Positions 1-7,442 of a stretch of DNA of 11,924 nucleotides are shown here, piece after piece. Position 1 is the stretch's first letter, and every line of letters begins with the position of its first letter. Under the pieces are notes generated by a model. That model saw nothing but the letters and a program-made list of their open reading frames with translations. It made no database searches and was not told the DNA's origin. The stretch comes from Nitrospirota bacterium (GTDB lineage: Bacteria; Nitrospirota; CAKKRA01; 9FT-COMBO-42-15), in contig JACRON010000207.1 of NCBI GenBank assembly GCA_016214425.1, positions 1-11,924 of the forward strand, given 5' to 3'. The position numbers were made by a program, and so were the translations under genes.

Positions 1-74
1 CTCCCCCTCTGTGGAGAGGATAATTTACTTTTGTTTCCTCTCCCCTCTGGGGAGAGGACTAAGGTGAGGGGTGA
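1..74. repeat. Two palindromic C/T-rich repeat units, first one cut by window edge
   Basis: Two related hairpins stand side by side. The second is perfect: 36-45 (TCCTCTCCCC) pairs with 49-58 around the loop TCT. The first (about 1-20) is similar but truncated by the window edge. The flank AAGGTGAGGGGTGAA after the second hairpin belongs, as far as I know, to a type of dispersed intergenic repeat seen in many bacterial genomes. Here it supplies both the purine-rich ribosome binding site and the GTG start of the next gene. No copy elsewhere in this window is identical, so dispersal is inferred from general knowledge. Confidence 0.7.
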
Positions 75-1957
75 ATTTAGAACCAATGACAAACAAACCA
101 AAAATAATATTAGGCATGGGAACCTGCGGGATGGCTGCAGGCGCTAAGGCGCTCCTTGAAAAGGTTGAGAGCCATATCAAGCAGAAAAAGATTAATGCAG
201 AGATTGTGCATGTAGGCTGCATTGGCATGTGCCATGAAGAGCCTCTGCTTGATATTGCAATGCCTAATAGATGCAGGGTTATATATAATAAGGTAAGGCC
301 TGAGGATGTTTCAAGGATAATTGACTCCCATGTTCTAAAAGATAAGCCTTCAAAAGAACATGCCCTTGCACAGATGCTTCCTGACAACGGTGCAAATCCG
401 TATATTGGCATACCGTATTATGAAGAGATGCCTTTTAACAGAAAACAGCAGAGGATTGTTCTGAAAAACTGCGGCTTCATTAATCCGCTTTCCATAGATG
501 AGTATATTGCACACGACGGATACGATGCTGCAAGGAAGGTTCTTTTATCAATGAAGCCTGAAGAGGTGATCGATATTGTAAAACGTTCAGGCTTACGCGG
601 CAGAGGCGGGGCAGGCTTTCCAACAGGCTCAAAATGGGAATTCTGCCGTAAGGCAGCAGGCGATAAAAAATATCTGATATGCAATGCTGATGAAGGCGAC
701 CCTGGCGCTTTTATGGACAGGAGCGTACTTGAAGGAGACCCGCACTCTGTGCTTGAAGGAATGATAATTGGAGGCTATGCAATCGGCGCAAATGAGGGCT
801 ACATATATGTCCGTGCAGAGTATCCTATGGCAGTAAAACATTTGAAGGTAGCAATAGCACAGGCAATGGAAAAGGGCATTCTCGGTAAGAATATACTCGG
901 CACAGGTTTTGATTTTGATATTGAGTTAAAACAGGGCGCTGGCGCATTTGTATGCGGCGAGGAGACAGCCTTGATTGCCTCAATAGAGGGTGAGCGGGGC
1001 ATGCCGAGGTCAAAGCCTCCATTTCCTGCAAACAAAGGATTGTGGGGAAAGCCGACAAATATAAATAATGTTGAGACCTTTGCAAATGTGCCTCAGATTA
1101 TTCTAAAGGGCGCTGAATGGTATGCTAATTTTGGCACAGAAAAGAGCAGGGGCACAAAGGTCTTTGCATTAACAGGAAAGCTAAACAGGACAGGCTTAAT
1201 TGAGGTGCCCATGGGCATCTCATTAAAAGCGATAGTGTTTGATATAGGAGGCGGGATTTCAGACGGCAAGGCATTTAAGGCAGTTCAGACAGGAGGGCCA
1301 TCCGGCGGCTGCATCCCCTCTGAAATTATAAACACGCCGGTTGAATATGAGACGCTCTCTGCAGTCGGCGCTATCATGGGCTCTGGCGGCATGGTTGTTA
1401 TGGATGATACATCATGCATGGTTGAGATGGCAAGGTTCTTTCTGAATTTTACTACTGATGAGTCATGCGGAAAGTGCGTTCCATGCAGGATTGGAACAAA
1501 GAGGCTCCTTGAGATATTAGAGAGGATAATTGCAGGCAAGGCAAAGGGAAATGAAATGGATATTCTTGTTGAGCTTGGGAATACGGTAAAGGCAACGTCT
1601 CTTTGCGGTCTTGGACAGACAGCGCCAAATCCAGTATTGAGCATGATGAGGTATTTTAAGGATGAATACGAGGAGCATATAAAAGACAAGAGCTGCAGGG
1701 CTGGCGTGTGCACTGCATTATCAAGGTACATTGTAAGTCCAGATACATGCAAGATGTGCGGCATATGCGTAAAAGGCTGCCCTGTAGATGCAATATCTGA
1801 TGGCACAAAGAAGACAAAGAAACCAGCATTCATTGATGATGAGAAGTGCATAAGATGCGGCGTCTGTTTTGAGAAGTGTCCGTTTGGCGTGATTTATACA
1901 AAAGGGGCAAAGAAGGCAGGTCATGTTAAAGAGGAGCTTAGTGAGATAAAGGCATAA
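71..1957 (+). CDS. nuoF: NuoF-like NADH-binding FMN/iron-sulfur subunit of formate dehydrogenase
   Basis: This is the diaphorase subunit that passes electrons between NAD(H) and the iron-sulfur chain of the formate dehydrogenase encoded next. Residues ~10-90 are a thioredoxin-like [2Fe-2S] domain with Cys19, Cys50 and Cys54; the usual second Cys of the pattern is absent. The 51-kDa complex I core follows: GRGGAG (177-182) for NADH, NADEGDPG (205-212) for FMN, and a [4Fe-4S] site with Cys466, Cys469, Cys472 and Cys512. Residues ~541-613 hold two CxxCxxC...CP ferredoxin clusters. This order is that of HndC/HydB/FdsB-type subunits of soluble NAD(P)-linked hydrogenases and formate dehydrogenases, not of respiratory NuoF, which lacks the extra ends. 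The GTG at 71 is preceded by AAGGTGAGG; ATG at 86 is an alternative. A NuoE-like partner is expected upstream, outside the window. The downstream neighbour argues for formate rather than hydrogen as substrate. Confidence 0.92.
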   Translation: MNLEPMTNKPKIILGMGTCGMAAGAKALLEKVESHIKQKKINAEIVHVGCIGMCHEEPLLDIAMPNRCRVIYNKVRPEDVSRIIDSHVLKDKPSKEHALAQMLPDNGANPYIGIPYYEEMPFNRKQQRIVLKNCGFINPLSIDEYIAHDGYDAARKVLLSMKPEEVIDIVKRSGLRGRGGAGFPTGSKWEFCRKAAGDKKYLICNADEGDPGAFMDRSVLEGDPHSVLEGMIIGGYAIGANEGYIYVRAEYPMAVKHLKVAIAQAMEKGILGKNILGTGFDFDIELKQGAGAFVCGEETALIASIEGERGMPRSKPPFPANKGLWGKPTNINNVETFANVPQIILKGAEWYANFGTEKSRGTKVFALTGKLNRTGLIEVPMGISLKAIVFDIGGGISDGKAFKAVQTGGPSGGCIPSEIINTPVEYETLSAVGAIMGSGGMVVMDDTSCMVEMARFFLNFTTDESCGKCVPCRIGTKRLLEILERIIAGKAKGNEMDILVELGNTVKATSLCGLGQTAPNPVLSMMRYFKDEYEEHIKDKSCRAGVCTALSRYIVSPDTCKMCGICVKGCPVDAISDGTKKTKKPAFIDDEKCIRCGVCFEKCPFGVIYTKGAKKAGHVKEELSEIKA

Positions 1958-1970
1958 TCTTTTTTTATCC

Positions 1971-2047
1971 GTCATTCCCGCAGCGTTTTTGAGCGGGAAT
2001 CCACAATGTGCAAGACTGGATTCCTGCCAGATACACGCAGGAATGAC
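1971..2047. repeat. 77-bp palindromic dispersed repeat between nuoF-like gene and fdhA
   Basis: The element starts GTCATTCCCGC and ends GCAGGAATGAC, terminal inverted repeats with one mismatch. Inside, GCGGGAATCCA (about 1993-2003) is mirrored by TGGATTCCTGC. Each half can therefore fold alone, or the whole can form one long hairpin. This resembles the very common GTCATTCCCGC...GCGGGAATCCAG family of intergenic palindromes. It contains the ATG (2006) of the formate dehydrogenase and encodes its first ~14 residues. Confidence 0.8.
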
Positions 2048-4714
2048 AAACACATTCAAATCCCCCCTTTTTCAAAGGGGGAAACTTCCATACTTGAGGC
2101 AGCAAAAAGGGCAGGGATAGATATACCTACGCTCTGCCACCATCCTAATCTCACCAATTACGGCGGATGCAGGGTCTGCGTGGTTGAGGTTGGAGGCATG
2201 AACAGGCTTATTACATCCTGCACAACGCCTGTATCTGACGGCATGGTGGTTACAACTGATTCCCCAAAGATAAGGGAAACGAGAAAGACACTCCTTGAGC
2301 TTATACTCTCTGACCATCCCAATGACTGCATGACCTGCGATAAGACAGGAGAGTGCGTCTTGCAGGATCTTGCCTATGAGTATGGCGCTAATGTAAAAGA
2401 GAATCCCTATGATGGCGCAATGAGGCAATACCCTACAGAGGACAAGAACCCATTTATCATAAGAAACTTTTCAAAGTGCATACTCTGCGCAAAGTGTGTG
2501 CGTGTGTGCGATGAGGTGAGGGCAGTTGGCGCAATAGATATAATGAAGAGGGGTTTTTATGCAAAGGTTGCAATGCCCTTTGATGGAGTATTAGACTGCG
2601 AATTCTGCGGGAACTGCGTTGATGTGTGTCCTGTCGGCTCATTAACAGAAAAGCTTGCAAAAGGCAAGGGAAGGGGATGGGAGACGAGGAAGGTTGACAC
2701 AACCTGTGCATACTGCGGCGTTGGCTGCGGCATCACTTTACATATAAAAGACAATACAGTAATAAAGGTTACGCCAACAGAGAAGGAGAGTGTGAATAAC
2801 GGCTCTCTTTGTGTAAAAGGGAAGTTTGCATATGATTTTATTAATAGCGCTGACAGACTTAAAAAGCCTTTAATCAAGAAGGATGGAAAATTTATTGAGG
2901 CGAGCTGGAATGAGGCTATTGATTATACAGTAAAAAGATTAAAAGAGATAAAGGAGAAACACGGCAGTGACAGCATTGGCGGCCTGAGCTCTGCAAGATG
3001 CACGAATGAGGAGAATTATATATTCCAGAAATTCATTCGTGCAGGCATAGGCACAAACAATGTTGACCACTGCGCAAGGTACTGACACAGCGCAACAGTG
3101 GCCGGTCTGGCCACAGTATTCGGCTCCGGGGCAATGACAAACTCCATCCCCGAGATAGAAAACAATGATCTGCTCTTTGTTATAGGCTCCAATACTACAG
3201 AGACCCATCCAATTATAGGCCTTAATATGAAAAAGGCTGTGAGGAATGGTGCGAAGCTTATTGTAGCTGATCCAAGAAGGATAGACCTTGTGAGGTTTGC
3301 ACACCTATGGCTACAGCAGAGGCCGGGGACAGATGTCGCCCTTTTAAATTCAATGATGCATGTGATATTAAAGGAGGGATTGGAAGATACAGAGTTTATT
3401 AAAAACTGGACCGAGGACTTTGAGGAATTTAGAGGGGCTATATCTGAATTTACACCCGAGGTGGGAGAGAAGATAACAGGTGTTCCAAAGGAGAAGATAA
3501 TAGAGGCGGCTTTGTTGTATGGCAGGGCACAAAAGCCTGCAATATATTATACAATGGGTATAACGCAGCATACCCACGGAACTGACAATGTGTATTCTAT
3601 TGCAAACATTGCCCTCCTGACTGGTAATCTGGGAAGGGAATTTACAGGGGTAAACCCTCTCAGGGGGCAGAACAATGTTCAAGGTGCGACTGATATGGGC
3701 TGTATACCAAATGTATATCCCGGCTATCAGAGGGTCGATGCGCCTTCAATAAAAGAAAAATTTGAAAAGGAGTGGGGTGTTAACCTTTCTGATAAAGTCG
3801 GTATTACTGCCACTGAGATGACAGAGGCAGCAATGCATGGTGGGATTAAGGCACTGTATGTAATGGGTGAAAATCCTGTCCTTTCCGATCCTGACATTAA
3901 TCACACGAGGACGGCATTTGGGAAGCTTGAGTTTCTTGTTGTGCAGGATATCTTTATGTCTGAGACCGCCGAACTTGCAGATGTAGTCCTTCCTGCTACC
4001 TGTTTTGCAGAAAAGGATGGCACCTTTACAAATACGGAGAGAAGGGTGCAGAGGGTAAGAAAGGCTGTCAATCCACCTTGTGAAGCAAAAGAGGATTCGT
4101 GGATAATAATGGAGCTGGCTAAAGGATTCGGTTACGAAATGAGATATAACTCCACTGAAGATATCCTCCTTGAGATAGGAAGATTATGGCCTGCAATGGG
4201 TGGTATTACATTCAGCCGCATAGAAAAATTTGGCCTGCAATGGCCTTGTCCTACACTTGACCACCCGGGAACATCATACCTCTTCAAAGGAGGTTTTCCA
4301 AGGGGGAAAGGAAGATTTACTAAAGTAGAATATAGGCCATCCGCAGAGCTACCGGATGATGAATATCCCTATATGCTTTCTACAGGGAGACAGTTATTTC
4401 AGTATCACACAGGCACCATGACAAGAAGGACATCTGCCATTGAGGCAGTAGCTTCTCAGGCATATGCGGAAATTAATCCTGAGGATGCAAAGAGGCTTGA
4501 TATAAAAAATGGTCAAAAAATAAGGGTATCTTCAAGGAGGGGGTCAATTGATATAGCAGCAAGGATTTCAGGGAGACCATTAAAGGGAATGGTATTTATA
4601 CCCTTTCATTTTAAAGAGGCTGCAGCCAATATCCTTACAAACACCGCCTCTGACCCTGTTTGCAAGATCCCAGAATTAAAGATATGTAGTATAAAAATTG
4701 TTGCTTTAAAATAA
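2006..4714 (+). CDS. fdhA: Selenocysteine formate dehydrogenase, catalytic subunit (TGA 3083 = Sec)
   Basis: The molybdenum/tungsten bis-MGD subunit that interconverts formate and CO2. Reading TGA 3083-3085 as selenocysteine gives 902 residues with Sec360 in CARY-Sec-HSATVAG, matching CARV-Sec-HG of E. coli FdhH, including the catalytic His that follows. Domains in order: [2Fe-2S] (Cys44, 55, 58, 72); NuoG-type His-Cys3 cluster (His104, Cys108, 111, 117); two [4Fe-4S] sites (Cys158-168 and Cys198-208); the molybdopterin-family [4Fe-4S] site (Cys234, 237, 241, 269); the molybdopterin domain; and a C-terminal MGD-binding domain from about residue 780. This is the FdsA/NAD-linked layout, agreeing with the NuoF-like neighbour. 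The first ~26 residues come from palindromic repeats and lack the usual opening beta strand of the [2Fe-2S] domain. ATG 2006 is the only normal start in frame after the previous stop; its ribosome binding site (GCGGGA) is weak. Gene finders that stop at TGA would split it at 3085. Confidence 0.95.
2061..2082. repeat. Small palindrome inside the fdhA N-terminus
   Basis: CCCCCTTT (2063-2070) pairs with AAAGGGGG (2074-2081) around the loop TTC. It resembles a second widespread repeat type (TCCCCCTTT...AAAGGGGGA). It lies in frame and encodes IPPFSKGE, immediately before TSILEAAKRAG, where recognisable ferredoxin-domain sequence begins. Confidence 0.7.
3083..3116 (+). promoter_or_regulatory. Selenocysteine codon and bacterial SECIS hairpin
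   Basis: TGA at 3083-3085 is followed by a perfect 6-bp stem, GTGGCC (3098-3103) with GGCCAC (3109-3114), enclosing the loop GGTCT. From memory, the E. coli fdhF SECIS has the same GGTCU apical loop, 18 bases after its TGA; here the gap is also 18 bases (3086-3103). SelB should bind this loop to deliver Sec-tRNA. The reading frame continues through the hairpin with conserved formate dehydrogenase residues. Confidence 0.95.
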
Positions 4715-4728
4715 GATAGGGGGATATT

Positions 4729-5184
4729 ATGCTTAAACCTGAGGCATTAAAGAAACAGGTTCTCTTTGAGAACCTTGATGAGGAAAAGTTAAAAAAGATA
4801 GGAAATATACTTAAGAAGTTGACCTTCAAAAAGGGAGAGCATATATTTAAGGAACATGAAGATACAAAGGGTATCTATCTCATACATTCAGGAAAGGTTG
4901 AAATCTCCAAGATCACACCTGATGGGTGGAAGCAGACACTGGCTGTTTTAAAACCCTGTCATTTCTTCGGGGAGCTCTCAATAATAGAAAAGAGGCGGCA
5001 TGAGGCCCGCGCAGTGGCGCTCGCTGATTCCGAGATACTGCTTTTAAGAAAAGAAGACTTTGAGAAGATGGAGAACGAAGACCTTTTATTGGCATCGCGG
5101 ATAATGAAAAAACTTATTTTTGTGCTCAGTAAAAACCTTAGAATGATGAATGACAAGTTTATTAATGCGCTGATAAGCTATTAG
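4729..5184 (+). CDS. Stand-alone cyclic-nucleotide-binding-fold (Crp-like) protein, no DNA-binding domain
   Basis: A 151-residue protein that is almost entirely one cNMP-binding (CAP_ED) domain. Features are the N-terminal helix, FKKGEHIFKEHED at 33-45, the glycine turn HSGKVEIS at 53-60, and the phosphate cassette starting FGELS at 80-84. After the cassette comes a helix to residue ~140, then the end; no helix-turn-helix follows, so it is not a classical Crp/Fnr activator. Where cAMP-binding proteins have Arg-Ser/Thr-Ala, this one has His91-Glu92-Ala93, so the usual phosphate-binding Arg is missing. It starts 14 bases after fdhA with a strong GGGGG ribosome binding site, so it is probably cotranscribed. 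It may sense a ligand or modulate formate dehydrogenase by protein contact; both ideas are inference. Confidence 0.88.
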   Translation: MLKPEALKKQVLFENLDEEKLKKIGNILKKLTFKKGEHIFKEHEDTKGIYLIHSGKVEISKITPDGWKQTLAVLKPCHFFGELSIIEKRRHEARAVALADSEILLLRKEDFEKMENEDLLLASRIMKKLIFVLSKNLRMMNDKFINALISY

Positions 5185-5290
5185 AAAATCGGTGTTTACG
5201 CTGTGTGTTTAATGCTTAGTTAGAAAGATTTTCTTAATTAATCATTTAGACCAGACGCCAAACATTATAAGAAGGGGGAGGGAAATAATT

Positions 5291-7054
5291 ATGCCGCTTG
5301 ATCCAACTAAACATGCAGATTGGGAAATAGCAGAAGCAGCCGAGGCGCACATGAAAACCGTTTATCAATTAGGGGAGGAGCTCGGATTAGAAAAACAAGA
5401 GCTTCTTCCTCACGGCCATTATGTTGCCAAGGTGGATTTCAAAAATGTTTTAAATCGTCTTAGCAAAAAATCTGATGGCAAGTATATTGATGTAACTGCC
5501 ATCACGCCAACACCGCTCGGCGAGGGGAAATCAACAACTACCATTGGTTTAACAGAAGGGCTTGGCAAGAGGGGAAAGAATGTTATTGCAGCCATCCGCC
5601 AGCCGTCCGGCGGGCCCACAATGAATATTAAAGGCTCTGCAGCAGGAGGCGGGCTTGCACAGTGTGTGCCGCTGACGCCATTTTCTCTGGGCTTAACAGG
5701 CGACATAAATGCCATTATAAATGCCCATAACCTTGCAATGGTTGCGCTAACATCACGGATGCAGCATGAATTTAATTATAATGACGAGCAGCTTTCAAAG
5801 CGCAAGTTAAAGAGGCTTAATATAGACCCGCGCAATGTTGAGATGAAATGGATAATGGATTTCTGCGCGCAGGCATTGAGGGATATAATCATCGGACTCG
5901 GCGGTAAGGATGACGGCTTTGTGATGCGTTCGGGCTTTGCCATTGCAGTATCATCAGAGGTTATGGCTATACTTGCTGTTGCCAAAGACCTGAAGGATAT
6001 GCGCGAGAGAATGGGAAGGATTGTTGTCGCATATGATAAGAGCGGAAAGCCAGTAACAACGAGCAACCTTGATGTTGCAGGCGCAATGACAGCATGGATG
6101 GCAGAGGCAATAAACCCGAATCTTATGCAAACTATAGAAGGACAGCCTGTATTTGTTCATGCAGGGCCATTTGCAAATATTGCCATTGGCCAATCATCCA
6201 TCATTGCAGACAGGATTGCTCTCAAACTCGGTGATTATGTTGTAACAGAATCAGGATTTGGCGCTGATATCGGTTTTGAAAAATTCTGGAATCTAAAGTG
6301 CAGGTTTTCAGGCTTAAAGCCCCATGCTGCAGTTGTTGTTGCAACCATCAGGGCATTAAAGTGCCACGGCGGCGCGCCAATACCAGTTCCCGGAAAGCCA
6401 ATGCCTGAAGAGTATAAGGGCGAAAATGTCGGCTGGGTTGAAAAGGGGTGTGAGAATCTGCTCCATCATATCAAGACAGTCAAAAAAGCGGGCATCAACC
6501 CTGTTGTCTGCATCAATAATTTCTATACTGATACTGATAACGAGATTAAGGCAGTAAAAAGGCTTGTTGAGGCAGCAGGCGCAAGGGTTGCGCTTTCAAA
6601 GCACTGGCTAAAAGGCGGTGAAGGCGCGCTTGAACTTGCTGATGCTGTAATGGACGCCTGCAAAGAGACAAATCATTTTAAGTTCCTTTATGAACTTGAT
6701 ATGCCTCTGAGGCATCGCATTGAGATGATTGCAGAGGATGTTTACGGCGCAGACGGCGTTGAGTATTCGCCTGAGGCCCTTGCAAAGGCAAAGAGGATGG
6801 AGGAAGATCCAGAGACCTCAAAGCTCGGCACTTGCATGGTTAAGACGCACCTGAGCCTATCTGATAATCCTAATCTTAAAGGCGTTCCAAAGGGATGGAA
6901 GCTCCATGTGCGCGATATACTTACCTACAAAGGCGCAGGCTTTGTTGTCCCTGTGGCAGGCGCAATCAAGCTAATGCCCGGAACAGCATCTGACCCGGCG
7001 TACAGAAGGGTGGATGTTGATGTTGAGACAGGCAAGGTAAAAGGATTATTCTAA
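5291..7054 (+). CDS. fhs: Formate-tetrahydrofolate ligase
   Basis: ATP-dependent ligation of formate to tetrahydrofolate, giving 10-formyl-THF in the cytoplasm. The protein has 587 residues, somewhat longer than the ~557 of common forms, with an N-terminal extension (about 1-45). The P-loop TPTPLGEGKSTT lies at 72-83 with Lys80. The next conserved block reads RQPSGGPTMNIKGSAAGGG (103-121), where the common family type has REPSLGP.FGIKGGAAGGG. I associate this divergent form with sulfate-reducing Desulfobacterota and relatives. The strong ribosome binding site AAGAAGGGGGAGGGA precedes ATG 5291. Together with the upstream formate dehydrogenase it forms the first two steps of CO2 reduction to methyl-THF, or runs in reverse during oxidation. 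The 106-base gap upstream shows no clear promoter or terminator, so it may be part of the same operon. Confidence 0.96.
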   Translation: MPLDPTKHADWEIAEAAEAHMKTVYQLGEELGLEKQELLPHGHYVAKVDFKNVLNRLSKKSDGKYIDVTAITPTPLGEGKSTTTIGLTEGLGKRGKNVIAAIRQPSGGPTMNIKGSAAGGGLAQCVPLTPFSLGLTGDINAIINAHNLAMVALTSRMQHEFNYNDEQLSKRKLKRLNIDPRNVEMKWIMDFCAQALRDIIIGLGGKDDGFVMRSGFAIAVSSEVMAILAVAKDLKDMRERMGRIVVAYDKSGKPVTTSNLDVAGAMTAWMAEAINPNLMQTIEGQPVFVHAGPFANIAIGQSSIIADRIALKLGDYVVTESGFGADIGFEKFWNLKCRFSGLKPHAAVVVATIRALKCHGGAPIPVPGKPMPEEYKGENVGWVEKGCENLLHHIKTVKKAGINPVVCINNFYTDTDNEIKAVKRLVEAAGARVALSKHWLKGGEGALELADAVMDACKETNHFKFLYELDMPLRHRIEMIAEDVYGADGVEYSPEALAKAKRMEEDPETSKLGTCMVKTHLSLSDNPNLKGVPKGWKLHVRDILTYKGAGFVVPVAGAIKLMPGTASDPAYRRVDVDVETGKVKGLF

Positions 7055-7072
7055 AAAATATAGCTGCCTAAT

Positions 7073-7099
7073 GTAGGGGCGATTCATAATCGCCCCTGC
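7073..7099 (+). terminator. Palindrome after fhs, likely terminator of dispersed-repeat type
   Basis: GTAGGGGCGATT (7073-7084) pairs with AATCGCCCCTGC (7088-7099) around CAT: 12 bp with one G-U. It sits 18 bases after the fhs stop. The trailing T-run is poor (CCTTCTTATTA), so termination is likely but not textbook. A related hairpin (GCAGGGGCGTTA) follows the secreted-protein gene at 9351. Confidence 0.65.
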
Positions 7100-7121
7100 C
7101 CTTCTTATTATGATCAACCCC

Positions 7122-7148
7122 ATCACATCTCAGTGATTTTTCAATCAC
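7122..7148. promoter_or_regulatory. Upstream activator-type site: ATCAC/GTGAT/ATCAC at 11-base steps
   Basis: Three half-sites occur at one-helical-turn spacing: ATCAC at 7122, GTGAT at 7133 and ATCAC at 7144. The last two form the inverted repeat GTGAT-N6-ATCAC. The site lies about 200 bases before the predicted start of transcription, a usual distance for binding of a sigma-54 activator (enhancer-binding protein). The protein that binds is unknown. Confidence 0.55.
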
Positions 7149-7217
7149 ACAATTATCCATTATAATTACTTGATATATTAATAGTTTTCATTATTTCAGA
7201 AAAAAGAGCTTGTTCTG

Positions 7218-7233
7218 TGATGAGAGAATCACA
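7218..7233. promoter_or_regulatory. Second GTGAT-N6-ATCAC activator-type site
   Basis: An exact second copy of the GTGAT-N6-ATCAC inverted repeat (arms 7218-7222 and 7229-7233), extended by T and A to TGTGAT...ATCACA. Its centre is 85 bases (about eight helical turns) from the first copy, so both face the same side of DNA, and about 118 bases before the predicted start. The spacer is two bases longer than the classical Crp site (TGTGA-N6-TCACA), so Crp itself is unlikely. Confidence 0.6.
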
Positions 7234-7316
7234 AATATCCACCACCTTTTAGAATCTACCTTTTTCTATCTCCTTGATTTTTCAAGTTTTTTTGTATTCA
7301 ATAATTAAGGGATTTC

Positions 7317-7332
7317 TGGCAAATAATTTGCA
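7317..7332 (+). promoter_or_regulatory. Sigma-54 (RpoN) -24/-12 promoter
   Basis: TGGCAAATAATTTGCA matches the sigma-54 consensus TGGCAC-N5-TTGCA in both core elements, with the required spacing: GG at 7318-7319 and GC at 7330-7331, ten bases between. The predicted start of transcription is near 7343, just before the first leader hairpin and 107 bases before the lipoprotein ATG. The paired upstream sites fit the need of sigma-54 for a distant ATP-driven activator. Confidence 0.75.
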
Positions 7333-7346
7333 ATATCTTGCTTAAC

Positions 7347-7442
7347 AGAAAGTCGCGGTTATGGCTTTCTTTGATTTATGCCCTGCTAAGAGGTTAAGTC
7401 GGGCCTTACCTTTTAGCAGGGTGAATAAAAAAAGAAAGGAGG
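7347..7442 (+). promoter_or_regulatory. Structured 5' leader (two hairpins, possible RBS-masking alternative pairing)
   Basis: Hairpin 1 pairs 7347-7354 with 7363-7370 (8 bp, two of them G-U/U-G type; loop GCGGTTAT). Hairpin 2 pairs 7381-7393 with 7409-7421 (13 bp, one G-U), then, after a bulged T at 7394, 7395-7398 with 7405-7408, closing the loop TCGGGC. No T-run follows hairpin 2, so it is not an ordinary terminator. CTTTCTTT (7365-7372), the 3' arm of hairpin 1, is fully complementary to AAAGAAAG (7431-7438), which overlaps the ribosome binding site AGGAGG (7437-7442). I do not recognise it as a known riboswitch class. Confidence 0.6.

Noticed and set aside
1..70. CRISPR-like repeat pair
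   Set aside because: Only two unequal palindromes with no spacers of uniform length; the fit is to dispersed intergenic palindromes.
1285..1851. 188-codon open frame on the minus strand inside the NuoF-like gene
   Set aside because: It lies wholly opposite strongly conserved motifs of the plus-strand gene and has no recognisable protein features; taken as a shadow.
3098..4714. Separate gene starting at GTG 3098 after a stop at 3085
   Set aside because: The GTG is inside the SECIS stem, and the frame before and after TGA is continuous formate dehydrogenase with conserved residues on both sides; TGA is selenocysteine.
5185..5290. Promoter for fhs (TATAAG near 5267)
   Set aside because: No -35 at a suitable distance, and the TATAAG box would place the start within the ribosome binding site.
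7216..7235. Crp/Fnr site in TGTGAT...ATCACA
   Set aside because: The spacer between TGTGA and TCACA is 8, not 6, bases, and the same N6-spaced GTGAT/ATCAC form recurs at 7133; a sigma-54 activator site fits better.
7347..7421. Cyclic-di-GMP (GEMM) riboswitch in the leader
   Set aside because: The conserved GGCAAACC and GACGCAAAGCC elements and GNRA loop are absent.
7347..7421. Intrinsic terminator or attenuator at the leader hairpin 2
   Set aside because: No T-run follows the hairpin on the plus strand (GTGAATAAAAAAAG), and none is suitably placed on the minus strand.
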